Below are positions 17,123 through 25,026 of a stretch of DNA of 64,000 nt, in pieces. Position numbers and translations under genes: made by a program. How positions within the stretch are numbered: the stretch's first letter is position 1; every line of letters starts with the position of its first letter. This DNA is from Bog-473 sp963742035 (GTDB lineage: Bacteria; Actinomycetota; Acidimicrobiia; Acidimicrobiales; RAAP-2), in the NCBI GenBank assembly GCA_963742035.1, contig CAVUKH010000002.1, positions 62,001 to 126,000 of the forward strand. Direction: 5' to 3'. Below the pieces are notes generated by a model. It was not told the DNA's origin. It saw only the letters and a program-made list of their open reading frames with translations, and ran no database searches.

Positions 17123-18156
17123 TGGACGTCCGCCTCTCAGCCGAACAGGTGGCCCTGCGTGACGCCGCGGCCCAGGTGGTGGATCGCCTGGGCGTGCACG
17201 GTGTCGCCGCGCTCAATGACGCCGAGCGGCTGGTCAAGCTCGACGCCGCGGTCGGCGACTCGGGCTGGCGCGAACTCCGCACGGCGACCGACGACGGCAG
17301 AACGCCTTGGGCGTCGGCGGTCGAGGTCGCGATCGTCGCCGAAGAGCTCGGACGGGGACTGGCCGACGCGCCGTTTCTCGGTGCGACCCTGGCCGCCGAG
17401 CTGCGCCGGCTCGCCGGGGCGCCCCCTGCCGACACCTCCGAGACGGTCGCGTTCGAGGAGGACCTGGGACGGCTTGCGGTGGCGCGCGGGGGTCTGGTCG
17501 ACGCCGCGGCCCTGGCCCCCGATGCAGCGAGCGCCTTCTCGGCCCTCGTGCTGGTGGAGCGTCCGGGCGGGCACGCCGTCGCGGCCGTCGAGCTGGAGGA
17601 CGCCAGCGAGGGCATCGACCTGACACGACCGCTCGCCCGCGTCGCCGCCCCCGGCGCAGCCGTGCTCGTCGACGGGCAGCCCCGGTTGATCACTCCCGAT
17701 GACCTCGCGGCCTGGCGCAGTCTCGGCCTGGCCGCGACCAGCGCCGACCTGGTCGGCATCATGCGCGGCGCGTTGGCCTTGGCCACGGACTACGCGCGCG
17801 AACGCCGCCAGTACGGTGCCGCCATCGGGTCGTTTCAGGCGGTGCAGCACCTGCTGGCCGACGCCCTGGTCGCCCTGGAGGGCTCCCGCAGCATTGCCCT
17901 GCACGCCGCCTGGGCCGTCGACGCGTTGCCGGGCCCCGAGGCCCTGGCCGCCGCGTCGGCGGCGAAGGCCTACTGTGCCCGGGCCGCCCGCGCCGTCTGC
18001 GAGACGGCCATTCAGGTGCACGGTGGCATCGGCAACACCTGGGAGTGCCTGGCCCACGTCTTCTTGCGCCGCGCCCTGCTCTCGACCGACGTGCTCGGCG
18101 GTGTCGGGCCCAACCTGGACCGGGTGCTCGCCGCCCGCGGCATCGGCGCGGCCTGA
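17122..18156 (+). CDS. Acyl-CoA dehydrogenase subunit (FadE-like), 344 aa
   Basis: A short, divergent ACAD-fold protein. The C-terminal half has the family pattern DYARERRQYGAAIGSFQAVQHLLAD near 220-245 and QVHGGIGNTWE near 295. At the place of the usual catalytic Glu it reads STDVLGGVGPNLD, with no Glu. With the ACAD encoded immediately downstream (one-base TGATG overlap) it resembles the two-gene alpha2beta2 FadE heterotetramers of actinobacterial sterol catabolism; such pairing is inference. Start ATG 17122 is fixed by coupling to the synthetase stop. Confidence 0.85.
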   Translation: MDVRLSAEQVALRDAAAQVVDRLGVHGVAALNDAERLVKLDAAVGDSGWRELRTATDDGRTPWASAVEVAIVAEELGRGLADAPFLGATLAAELRRLAGAPPADTSETVAFEEDLGRLAVARGGLVDAAALAPDAASAFSALVLVERPGGHAVAAVELEDASEGIDLTRPLARVAAPGAAVLVDGQPRLITPDDLAAWRSLGLAATSADLVGIMRGALALATDYARERRQYGAAIGSFQAVQHLLADALVALEGSRSIALHAAWAVDALPGPEALAAASAAKAYCARAARAVCETAIQVHGGIGNTWECLAHVFLRRALLSTDVLGGVGPNLDRVLAARGIGAA

Positions 18157-19286
18157 TGGACTTCGCGGATTCCCCCGAGGAGCTCGAGTTCCGCCTGCGC
18201 CTGCGCGCATGGTTGGGCCGGAACAATCCCGGGCTCCCGGCGTCGTCCACGGCGGACGAGTACTGGGCCGGCCAGGCCGCCTGGCATCAGTCGCTCTACG
18301 ACGGCGGCTTCTTCGGCCTCTCCTGGCCGACCGCGGTGGGCGGGCACGGCCTGCCGAGCGTGTACGAGGTGATCCTCGACGAGGAGCTGATCGCCGCCGG
18401 CACGCCGCCGCGACCGAGCATCGGGTATCTCGTCCAGGGCCTCCTGCGCCACGGGAGCGAGGACGTGCAGCACCGCTTCCTGCCGGGCCTGGTGAGCGGG
18501 CGCGAGCGCTGGTGCCAGGGGTTCAGCGAGCCCGATGCAGGGTCCGACCTGGCCTCGCTCCGCACGCGTGCGGTGCGCGACGGCTCCGAATACGTCATCA
18601 CGGGTCACAAGGTCTGGACGAGCTATTCCGATGCCGCCGACTGGTGCCTCGTCCTGGCGCGCACCGACCCCGACGTCCCGCCGCACCGCGGCATCTCCGC
18701 CTTCATCGTGCCGATGGGGCAGCCCGCCATTGCGCAGCGACCGCTCAAGATGATCAACGGGATCACCCGCGAGTTCGGCGAGGTCCTCTTCGACGGTGCT
18801 CGGGTCGACGCGGCGAACATGGTCGGCGAGCCCGGTGAGGGTTGGCGGCTGGCCATGACGGTCGTGAGCCACGAGCGCGAGCCGGGCGAGCTGGGCTACG
18901 TGGCCCGGTACGGCAAGCTCGTCAATCAGCTGGCCGAAGTGGTGCGGGACGACCCGGCGGCGTGCGGTCCCGAGGCGCGACGTGACCTGGCCTGGGCCCT
19001 GGTGGAGAACGAGATGCTGCGGCGCCACGTCAGCCGCCGGCTCTCGGACCGCCTCAACGGCCTGTCGCACGGCCCCGAGGGATCGGTGGACAAGCTGCTC
19101 ATGACTGCGACCGAACAGGCCGTCGGGCATGCGGCGCTCTCCATCGGCGGCGCCGTGCACGCCGACGGGGACGACACCTGGCTGAAGGTGTACCTCTACA
19201 GTCGCGCCCAGAGCGTCATGGGGGGCACGTCGCAGATACAGCGCAATCTCATCGCCGGCCGAATCCTGGAGCTACCGACATCATGA
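18156..19286 (+). CDS. Acyl-CoA dehydrogenase subunit (FadE-like), 376 aa
   Basis: Second ACAD of the pair. It carries the flavin/substrate stretch WCQGFSEPDAGSDLASL near 115-131 and GHKVWTSYS near 150. The C-terminal motif is SVMGGTSQIQRN, with Gly where MCAD-type enzymes have the catalytic Glu, so the base must lie elsewhere or in the complex. The start overlaps the partner gene by one base and the stop overlaps the crotonase gene by four (ATGA at 19283-19286), giving an uninterrupted operon from 15597 to 20074. Likely works as a heteromer with the preceding protein. Confidence 0.88.
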   Translation: MDFADSPEELEFRLRLRAWLGRNNPGLPASSTADEYWAGQAAWHQSLYDGGFFGLSWPTAVGGHGLPSVYEVILDEELIAAGTPPRPSIGYLVQGLLRHGSEDVQHRFLPGLVSGRERWCQGFSEPDAGSDLASLRTRAVRDGSEYVITGHKVWTSYSDAADWCLVLARTDPDVPPHRGISAFIVPMGQPAIAQRPLKMINGITREFGEVLFDGARVDAANMVGEPGEGWRLAMTVVSHEREPGELGYVARYGKLVNQLAEVVRDDPAACGPEARRDLAWALVENEMLRRHVSRRLSDRLNGLSHGPEGSVDKLLMTATEQAVGHAALSIGGAVHADGDDTWLKVYLYSRAQSVMGGTSQIQRNLIAGRILELPTS

Positions 19287-20074
19287 CCACCTACGACCTT
19301 CCCGACGAGCTGCAGGTCCGCTCGGAGGGTCCCATCCGCGTCGTCACGTTGAACCGGCCCGACGACCTCAATGCGACCAACCACGTCCTGCACGCGGGAC
19401 TGGCCGCGCTGTTCCCGCAACTCGATGCCGATGCCGAGGCGCGGGTGGCGGTGATCACGGGCGCGGGGCGGGCCTTCTCCGCCGGCGGGGACTTCGACTA
19501 TCTCGACGAGCTGGCGCGGGACGCCGAGCTCCGTCACACGACGCTGACGCACGGCCGGCAGATCGTGACCGGCATGGTGGCCTGCCGGCTGCCGATCATC
19601 GCCGCCGTGAACGGCCCGGCGGTCGGGCTCGGCTGCAGCCTGGTGGCCCTTTCCGACATCGTGTTCATGGCCCAGAGCGCGCACCTGGCCGACCCGCACG
19701 TCCTCCTCGGCCTGGTGGCGGCCGACGGCGGGCCCGTGGTGTGGCCGCTGCTCACCAGCCTGCAGCTGGCCAAGGAGTACGCGCTGACGGGGGATCGCAT
19801 CCCCGCGGAGCGGGCCGCGGCCATCGGACTGGTCAATCACGTGTGTGCCGACGACGAGGTCCTGAGCGATGCGCTGGCGTGCGCGCGGCGCATCGCCAAG
19901 CTGCCCAAAGGGGCGGTCGAGGACACCAAGCGCATCATCAACATCCAGCTCGAACGCGCCGTGCTCGCCGCGTTGGACTTCGCGCTGAGTGCGGAGGATC
20001 GGTCGTTCACGACGCCGGAGCTCCGGGCCAACCTCGACAAGGTGCTCTCGCCGCAACGCGACAAGGCGAACTGA
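19283..20074 (+). CDS. Crotonase-fold protein lacking both hydratase glutamates, 263 aa
   Basis: Enoyl-CoA hydratase/isomerase-family fold with the oxyanion-hole stretches AFSAGGDFDYL (65-75) and GPAVGLGCSLVALSDI (111-126). At the two catalytic positions of true hydratases it has Ser119 and His139 (DPHVLLG), with Asp148 nearby in LVAADGG. Simple 2-enoyl-CoA hydration by the textbook mechanism is therefore doubtful; an isomerase, decarboxylase, hydrolase or other crotonase chemistry is possible. It ends the operon started by the synthetase at 15597 and is tail to tail with the GntR gene. Confidence 0.85.
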   Translation: MTTYDLPDELQVRSEGPIRVVTLNRPDDLNATNHVLHAGLAALFPQLDADAEARVAVITGAGRAFSAGGDFDYLDELARDAELRHTTLTHGRQIVTGMVACRLPIIAAVNGPAVGLGCSLVALSDIVFMAQSAHLADPHVLLGLVAADGGPVVWPLLTSLQLAKEYALTGDRIPAERAAAIGLVNHVCADDEVLSDALACARRIAKLPKGAVEDTKRIINIQLERAVLAALDFALSAEDRSFTTPELRANLDKVLSPQRDKAN

Positions 20075-20125
20075 CCGGGGCCCAGCCAATGGCCGGCTGA
20101 CGGGCGTCTGGTCGGGGGAGCCGCT

Positions 20126-20794
20126 TCAGACGGGAGGCGCATCGACCCGGTGGCGCGCCGCCCGATCGGCCAACCAGCCACCGAGGGCGTCGCCGGCGGA
20201 CAGCACGTGTGCTTCGGCAATGCCCCGGGCCGTACGGGCGTCGCCGCACGACATGGCGTCGAGCAGCGCGGCGTGCTCCTCCTTGCTGCGCTGCTCGGCT
20301 TCGGGAAAGAGCTCGAAGTAGTTGCCGGGCACCACGCGGACGGCTTGACGGAGGTAGGTGAGGAGGCGGGGGGACCGGGCGGCCAGGTTCAACGCCCGGT
20401 GGAAGCGGCGGTTGGCGGCGACGACGTCGTCGGAGCCTTCGATGGCGCCGGCCAGCTCGACCAAGTTCGCCATCTCGGTCGGCGTGATGCGCGCGGTCGC
20501 CATCTCGGCGGCCTTGCCGACCAGCGCGGCGAGGACGGCGAAGTTGTCGACGGCGTCCTGGGGTGTGATGCCGACCACGGCCATGCCGCTGCGGGGCGTG
20601 ATCTCGACCAGGCCCTCGTAGGACAGCTCGAGGAGGGCTTCTCTGATCGGGGTCCGGCTGATCCCGAACTCGGTGGTCAGCTGCTCGAGGTCGAGGCGAT
20701 CGCCCGGCTGGAGCCGGCCGGTGAGGATCCGGTCCCGTAGTTCGTTGGCCGCCTGGGTCCGGACGGTGGTCGTGACGAGTTTGATATCTGAAAT
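20126..20794 (-). CDS. GntR-family (FadR/FCD) transcriptional regulator, about 222 aa, start uncertain
   Basis: N-terminal winged helix (QAANELRDRILTGRLQPGDR, then FGISRTPIREALLELSYEGLVE) followed by an all-helical FCD effector domain (AANRRFHRALNLAARSPRLL), as in carboxylate-sensing regulators. The frame is clear to the stop at 20126, but no ATG, GTG or TTG lies in frame between the winged helix and the divergent monooxygenase gene; the end given is an in-frame ATT at 20794 and is a guess. A base error or a rare start codon is possible. It is divergent from the operon at 20837 and probably controls it. Confidence 0.8.
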   Translation of the reverse strand: MSDIKLVTTTVRTQAANELRDRILTGRLQPGDRLDLEQLTTEFGISRTPIREALLELSYEGLVEITPRSGMAVVGITPQDAVDNFAVLAALVGKAAEMATARITPTEMANLVELAGAIEGSDDVVAANRRFHRALNLAARSPRLLTYLRQAVRVVPGNYFELFPEAEQRSKEEHAALLDAMSCGDARTARGIAEAHVLSAGDALGGWLADRAARHRVDAPPV

Positions 20795-20806
20795 ACTACA
20801 TATTAA
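20780..20806. promoter_or_regulatory. AT-rich divergent promoter/operator region, GntR to monooxygenase
   Basis: TTTGATATCTGAAATACTACATATTAA is a sharp AT-rich island in GC-rich DNA, containing GATATC and a loose inverted pattern around TGAAATAC. It covers the expected start region of the GntR gene and lies about 31-57 bases upstream of the monooxygenase ATG. It is the natural place for both promoters and a GntR operator, but no exact palindrome longer than six bases is present. Confidence 0.35.
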
Positions 20807-20836
20807 GTTCGGGGCTTGCCCGAAAAGGGGGAGCGA

Positions 20837-22192
20837 ATGGCCAGCAAGCGACGGCAGATGGCGTTGGTGGGGTTCATGCAGGCCGGGAACGCCACGGTGT
20901 ACGCCGGCTCGTGGCGCCACCCCGCCACCGAGCACGGATTCCTCACCGCTGGGTACTACGAGAAGCTCGGGCGGACGCTCGAGGACGGGTGCTTCGACCT
21001 CATGTTCTTCGACGACCGGTTGGCCATGCCCGGCATCTACGGCGGATCCGTGGCCGAGGCGGTCCGTACCGGCGCCCGCCCGGTGAAGCTCGACTTGAGC
21101 ATCGTGCTCGGCATCGTGGCCGCGGCCACCAGGAATATCGGCCTCGGGGCGACCTACTCGACGACCTACTACTCGCCGTTCCACGTCGCCCGGACGTTCG
21201 CCACGCTCGACCATCTCTCGGGCGGCCGGGCCGCCTGGAACGTGGTGACATCGGTGAACGACGGCGAGGCGCAGAATTTCGGTCTCAAGGAGCACCTGGC
21301 GCACGACGCGCGCTACGACCGCGCCGACGAGTTCCTCGAGGCGACGACCGGGCTCTGGGACAGTTGGGACGACGACGCATTGGTGCTCGACCGCGAGACG
21401 CCGTTGTTCGCTCACCCCGACAAGGTCCACGAGCTCAACTACGAGGGGGAGTGGTTCGACGTGCGGGGTCCGTTGACCGTGCCCCGCACGCCCCAGGGCC
21501 GGCCCGTCCTCATGCAGGCGGGGTCGTCGGGGCGGGGCCGTGAATTCGCCGCCAAGTGGGCGGAACTGATCTTCACTGGCGATCCCGGCATCGACGTGGC
21601 CCGGGCCCACTACAAGGACCAGAAGGAGAAGATCGGCGAGCAGGGGCGGCAACCCGACTCCATCAAGATGTGCCCAATGGCGTACACGGTGGTCGGAGAG
21701 TCCAAGGCCCACGCCGAGGAGCGCGAGCAGCTCTTCCTGAACGACCTGGTCGACCCGATGGCCTCGCTCACGCTTCTCTCCGAGCTCATGAACTACGACT
21801 TCTCCGGCCTGTCGCTCGACGCGCCCATCACGGACGATCTCATTGAGTCCGTCTCGGGCATCCGGGGGCTCGTGCAGAACATCAAGACGCACATCGGCGG
21901 CGACACGGTGACGCTGGGCGACCTGGCCGGGCACCGTGCGACCCTGTTGCAGGGGCCACGCTTTGTCGGCACCGGCCCCGACATCGCCGACCAGATGGAG
22001 GAGTGGTTCGACGGCGGTGCCTGCGACGGCTTCGTCATCGCCGCCACGCACTCGCCGGGTGCCTACGAGGATGTCGTCCGTCTGGTGGTGCCCGAACTCC
22101 AGCGCCGGGGCGTCTTCCGCGACCGCTACACCAGCTCGACGCTGCGGGGGCATCTCGGGCTCGAGCGTCCCCAGTCAGTACATGGTGCCTGA
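20837..22192 (+). CDS. NtaA/SnaA/DszA-type flavin monooxygenase, 451 aa
   Basis: LLM-class, two-component FMNH2-dependent monooxygenase by length and motifs: FMFFDDRLAMPGIYGG-like segment near 55-72, YYSPFHVARTFATLDHLSGGRAAWNVVTS near 115-143, and QAGSSGRGREFAAKWAELIF near 225-244. Family members cleave C-N or C-S bonds or make esters, using reduced flavin from a separate reductase (one is encoded at 7833-8366). ATG 20837 follows GGGGGAG; an upstream TTG at 20816 is less likely. It overlaps the CoA transferase by 11 bases and heads an operon with it and the CitE-like gene. Confidence 0.88.
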   Translation: MASKRRQMALVGFMQAGNATVYAGSWRHPATEHGFLTAGYYEKLGRTLEDGCFDLMFFDDRLAMPGIYGGSVAEAVRTGARPVKLDLSIVLGIVAAATRNIGLGATYSTTYYSPFHVARTFATLDHLSGGRAAWNVVTSVNDGEAQNFGLKEHLAHDARYDRADEFLEATTGLWDSWDDDALVLDRETPLFAHPDKVHELNYEGEWFDVRGPLTVPRTPQGRPVLMQAGSSGRGREFAAKWAELIFTGDPGIDVARAHYKDQKEKIGEQGRQPDSIKMCPMAYTVVGESKAHAEEREQLFLNDLVDPMASLTLLSELMNYDFSGLSLDAPITDDLIESVSGIRGLVQNIKTHIGGDTVTLGDLAGHRATLLQGPRFVGTGPDIADQMEEWFDGGACDGFVIAATHSPGAYEDVVRLVVPELQRRGVFRDRYTSSTLRGHLGLERPQSVHGA

Positions 22193-23388
22193 CACGGCCC
22201 GACCGCTCCGCGGCCTCCGGGTGGTCGACGCCGCCACGTTGGCCGCCGGCCCGATGGTGGCCACCGCGCTCGGAGAGTTCGGCGCCGAGGTGATCAAGGT
22301 GGAGCAGCCGGGAGCAGGGGACCCGCTGCGTACCTGGGGCTACCAAAAGGACGGCATCGGCCTGTTCTGGAAGAGCGTCGGTCGCAACAAGCGCTGCGTC
22401 ACGCTCGACCTGCGCGCCGCCGCAGGGCAGGAGCTCTTCCATCGCCTGCTCCACATGAGCGACGTGCTCGTGGTGAACAACCGCCCCAGCGCGCTGGCTC
22501 GCTGGGGTCTCGACTACGAGTCGGTGCACCGGGCGCACCCCCAACTCGTCATGCTCCACGTCAGCGGCTATGGCGGCGGCGGGCCCGCCAGCGACCGGCC
22601 GGGCTTCGGCACCCTGGCCGAGGCGATGAGCGGGTTCGCCTACGTCACGGGGCAACCAGACGGCCCGCCGACGCTGCCACCGTTCTTCCTGGCCGACGGC
22701 ATCGCCGCCCAGTCGGCCACGTTCGCCGTCATGATGGCGCTCTACCACCGCGACCTGCACGACGGGACGGGCCAGCTCATCGACGTGAACCTGGTGGAGC
22801 CGCTGGCCCGCCTGGTGGAGACGTCCACGCTGGCCTACAGCCACCTCGGGATCGTGATGGGCCGGACGGGGAACCGCCTCGACGCCAGCGCCCCCCGCAA
22901 CGCCTATCTCACGGCTGACGGCCGCTGGGTCGCCCTCTCCGAGCGCGTCGCGCAACATCGTGATGCGCCTTTACCGTGCGGTCGACCGGCCCGAGCTGGC
23001 CGAGGACGAGGACTACGTCGACCCGCTCCGGCGCCAGGCCCACGGTGACGAGATCGATGCCATTGTCGCCGATTGGATCCGGGTTCGCACCCTCGACGAC
23101 GTCATGGCGGTGTTCGAGGCGGCCGACGTGGCTGCCGCCCCCGTCTACGACGCCGCCCAGCTGCTCGCCGACGAGCACCTGCGCGCCCGCGGCACGTTCA
23201 TCAGGGTGGACGACCCCGATCTCGGTCCCATGACGGTCCAGGCGCCGGTGGCACTGCTCAGCGAGACACCCGGAGGGGTTGACTACCTCGGCCGGGGCGT
23301 CGGCGCCGACAACGACGCCGTCTTCGGCGACCTCCTCGGCCTCGACGCCGAGAGGCTGCAGGCGTTGCGAGACGCCGCGATCATCTGA
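22182..23388 (+). CDS. CaiB/BaiF CoA transferase, one frameshift
   Basis: N-terminal RGLRVVDAATLAAGPMVATALGEFGAEVIKVEQPG is typical of family III CoA transferases, and FFLADGIAAQ near residue 168 holds the expected catalytic Asp. Around 22940 (TCCGAGCGCG) the frame shifts by one, after which the family C-terminus continues as ASRNIVMRLYRAVDR and EAADVAAAPVYDAAQLLAD. Repair of one base gives about 401 residues. The start is ATG 22182 (or GTG 22185) inside the monooxygenase gene. A sequencing indel is likely. It would activate the acid released by the pathway before the lyase (inference). Confidence 0.82.
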
Positions 23389-23415
23389 GCCGACGAGCAA
23401 GGAACAGGAGCACCC

Positions 23416-24342
23416 ATGCGCGTACCCCGATCCCGACGTGCAGAGCTGGCCACACCGGCCAGCAGCGAGCGCATGTGCGAGAAGGCGGCGTCGTCGGGGG
23501 CGGACCTCGTGTTCCTCGACCTCGAGGACGCGTGCGCCCCCTCGGCCAAGGAGGCGGCCCGGTCGATCGCCGTCGACGCGCTGACCGGGCAGGACTGGGG
23601 GCAGACCGTCCGGGCCGTCCGCGTCAACGGGATCGACACGCCCTGGTGTCACGGCGACATCATTGAGGTCGTGACCGGTGCCCGTGAGGCGCTCGACGTG
23701 CTGATCGTGCCCAAGGTACGACGAGCCCGCGACGTGTGGTGGGTCGACGTGCTGCTCACCCAGCTCGAGTCCAAGCTCGGGCTGTCCCGCCCCATCGGGC
23801 TGGAGGTCCTCATTGAGGAAGCCGAGGGACTGGCCAACGCGCTCGAGATCGCCGGGGCCAGTGACCGGCTCGAGGCGCTCATCTTCGGGGCCGGTGACCT
23901 CTCGGCCTCGCTCCACGCCCGGGTCGACGGCAACTTCGATCCCGTCGTGGACTACCCGGGCGACTTCTGGCACTTCGCCCGGGTGCAGGTGCTCACGGCG
24001 GCCCGCGCCGCCATGCTCGACGCCGTCGACGCGCCGTACCCCGCCTACCAGGACCCGGAGGGGTACCGGCGCTCCGCATGGGCGGCCAGTGCGCTCGGCT
24101 ACGACGGCAAGTGGGCCATCCATCCGAGCCAGGTGCCCATCGCCCACGAGGTGTTCTCGCCCACCCCCGACGAGGTGGCGGCAGCCCACCAGGCGATGGC
24201 GACCTACCGCGAGGCCGAGGCCGGCGGTGTCGGCGCCATCGGTCGGGACGGGAAGCTGGTCGATGCGGCGCACATGCGACTGGCGGCCAACACGCTGCAC
24301 AAGGCGGGGCGGGCCGCTGGGACGGGCGAGTCCGACCGGTAG
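23416..24342 (+). CDS. CitE-like HpcH/HpaI-family CoA-ester lyase, 308 aa
   Basis: TIM-barrel lyase of the citrate-lyase-beta / malyl-CoA-lyase group, cleaving a 3-hydroxyacyl-CoA such as malyl- or citramalyl-CoA (specific substrate unknown). The N-terminal LVFLDLEDACAPSAKEAAR (residues 31-49) gives the metal and CoA region, VPKVRRARDV supplies the next strand, GLEVLIEEAEG near 127-137 gives the second acidic ligand, and GKWAIHPSQV near 232-241 is the family C-terminal signature. ATG at 23416 follows AAGGAACAGG. It ends only three bases from the convergent TetR gene. Confidence 0.87.
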   Translation: MRVPRSRRAELATPASSERMCEKAASSGADLVFLDLEDACAPSAKEAARSIAVDALTGQDWGQTVRAVRVNGIDTPWCHGDIIEVVTGAREALDVLIVPKVRRARDVWWVDVLLTQLESKLGLSRPIGLEVLIEEAEGLANALEIAGASDRLEALIFGAGDLSASLHARVDGNFDPVVDYPGDFWHFARVQVLTAARAAMLDAVDAPYPAYQDPEGYRRSAWAASALGYDGKWAIHPSQVPIAHEVFSPTPDEVAAAHQAMATYREAEAGGVGAIGRDGKLVDAAHMRLAANTLHKAGRAAGTGESDR

Positions 24343-24345
24343 CTG

Positions 24346-25008
24346 TTAGGGCAGCCCGTCGGACGCTGCGGAGATCGCCTCGCGCAGGAGCCCGATGACC
24401 CAGGTGATGCCTCGGGTGGCGTCGGAGGGTTCGAGCGCCCAGTCGACGACCATTCGCTCGTAGCTGGCGACGCTCCAGAGGATGTCGAAGATCGCCGCCA
24501 CCACGGCGCGGTCGGCCTCGGACCACGGCGGGGTGCGGGCAGCAACGGCGGCGAGGAGTGCCGCGTGCTGGCGACGCTTCGCTTCCATGAGAATCGGGTC
24601 GAGTGGCGGACGCGCGTCAGACGGGAAGGTGGCGACGTGTTCGAAGATGCGGGCTGTCACGTCTGCGATGTCCTCGAGCTGCATGCCCTGCAGCTCAATC
24701 CCGGCTTCATCCTCCAACCGGCGCATCACTGCGTCGTGGAGGCCCTGCTCGTTGGCGAAGTGGCGGTAGACAGTGCGCTCGTTGACGCCCGCCTCCTCGG
24801 CCACGGCTCGGATGGTCAGTCCCTGCCAGTCCCGCACCGACGAGCCGCGCAGCAACGCGGAGCCGGCGGCGATGATGCGCGCACGCGTCTCGGCTGCCCG
24901 TTGGCGCCGCAGTGAGCTGTCGTAGGGGCGGCGAGCTCTTTCCGTCGTGGAAGGTCCGGGGTTTTCCGTTGTGGGCAGAGCGGTCATGCCATCAGGTCGC
25001 GACGTCAC
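24346..25008 (-). CDS. TetR-family regulator, 220 aa
   Basis: The HTH covers about residues 40-90: AETRARIIAAGSALLRG and LTIRAVAEEAGVNERTVYRHFANEQGLHDAV. The C-terminal domain is generic. GTG at 25008 gives 220 residues; ATG at 24987 seven codons later is equally possible, as neither has a good RBS. It follows the P450 gene by 18 bases on the same strand, so it is probably co-transcribed with it and may regulate the divergent P450/Rieske promoter region around 26250. Confidence 0.85.
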   Translation of the reverse strand: MTSRPDGMTALPTTENPGPSTTERARRPYDSSLRRQRAAETRARIIAAGSALLRGSSVRDWQGLTIRAVAEEAGVNERTVYRHFANEQGLHDAVMRRLEDEAGIELQGMQLEDIADVTARIFEHVATFPSDARPPLDPILMEAKRRQHAALLAAVAARTPPWSEADRAVVAAIFDILWSVASYERMVVDWALEPSDATRGITWVIGLLREAISAASDGLP

Positions 25009-25026
25009 GCGGCATGCGTCGCCGCG

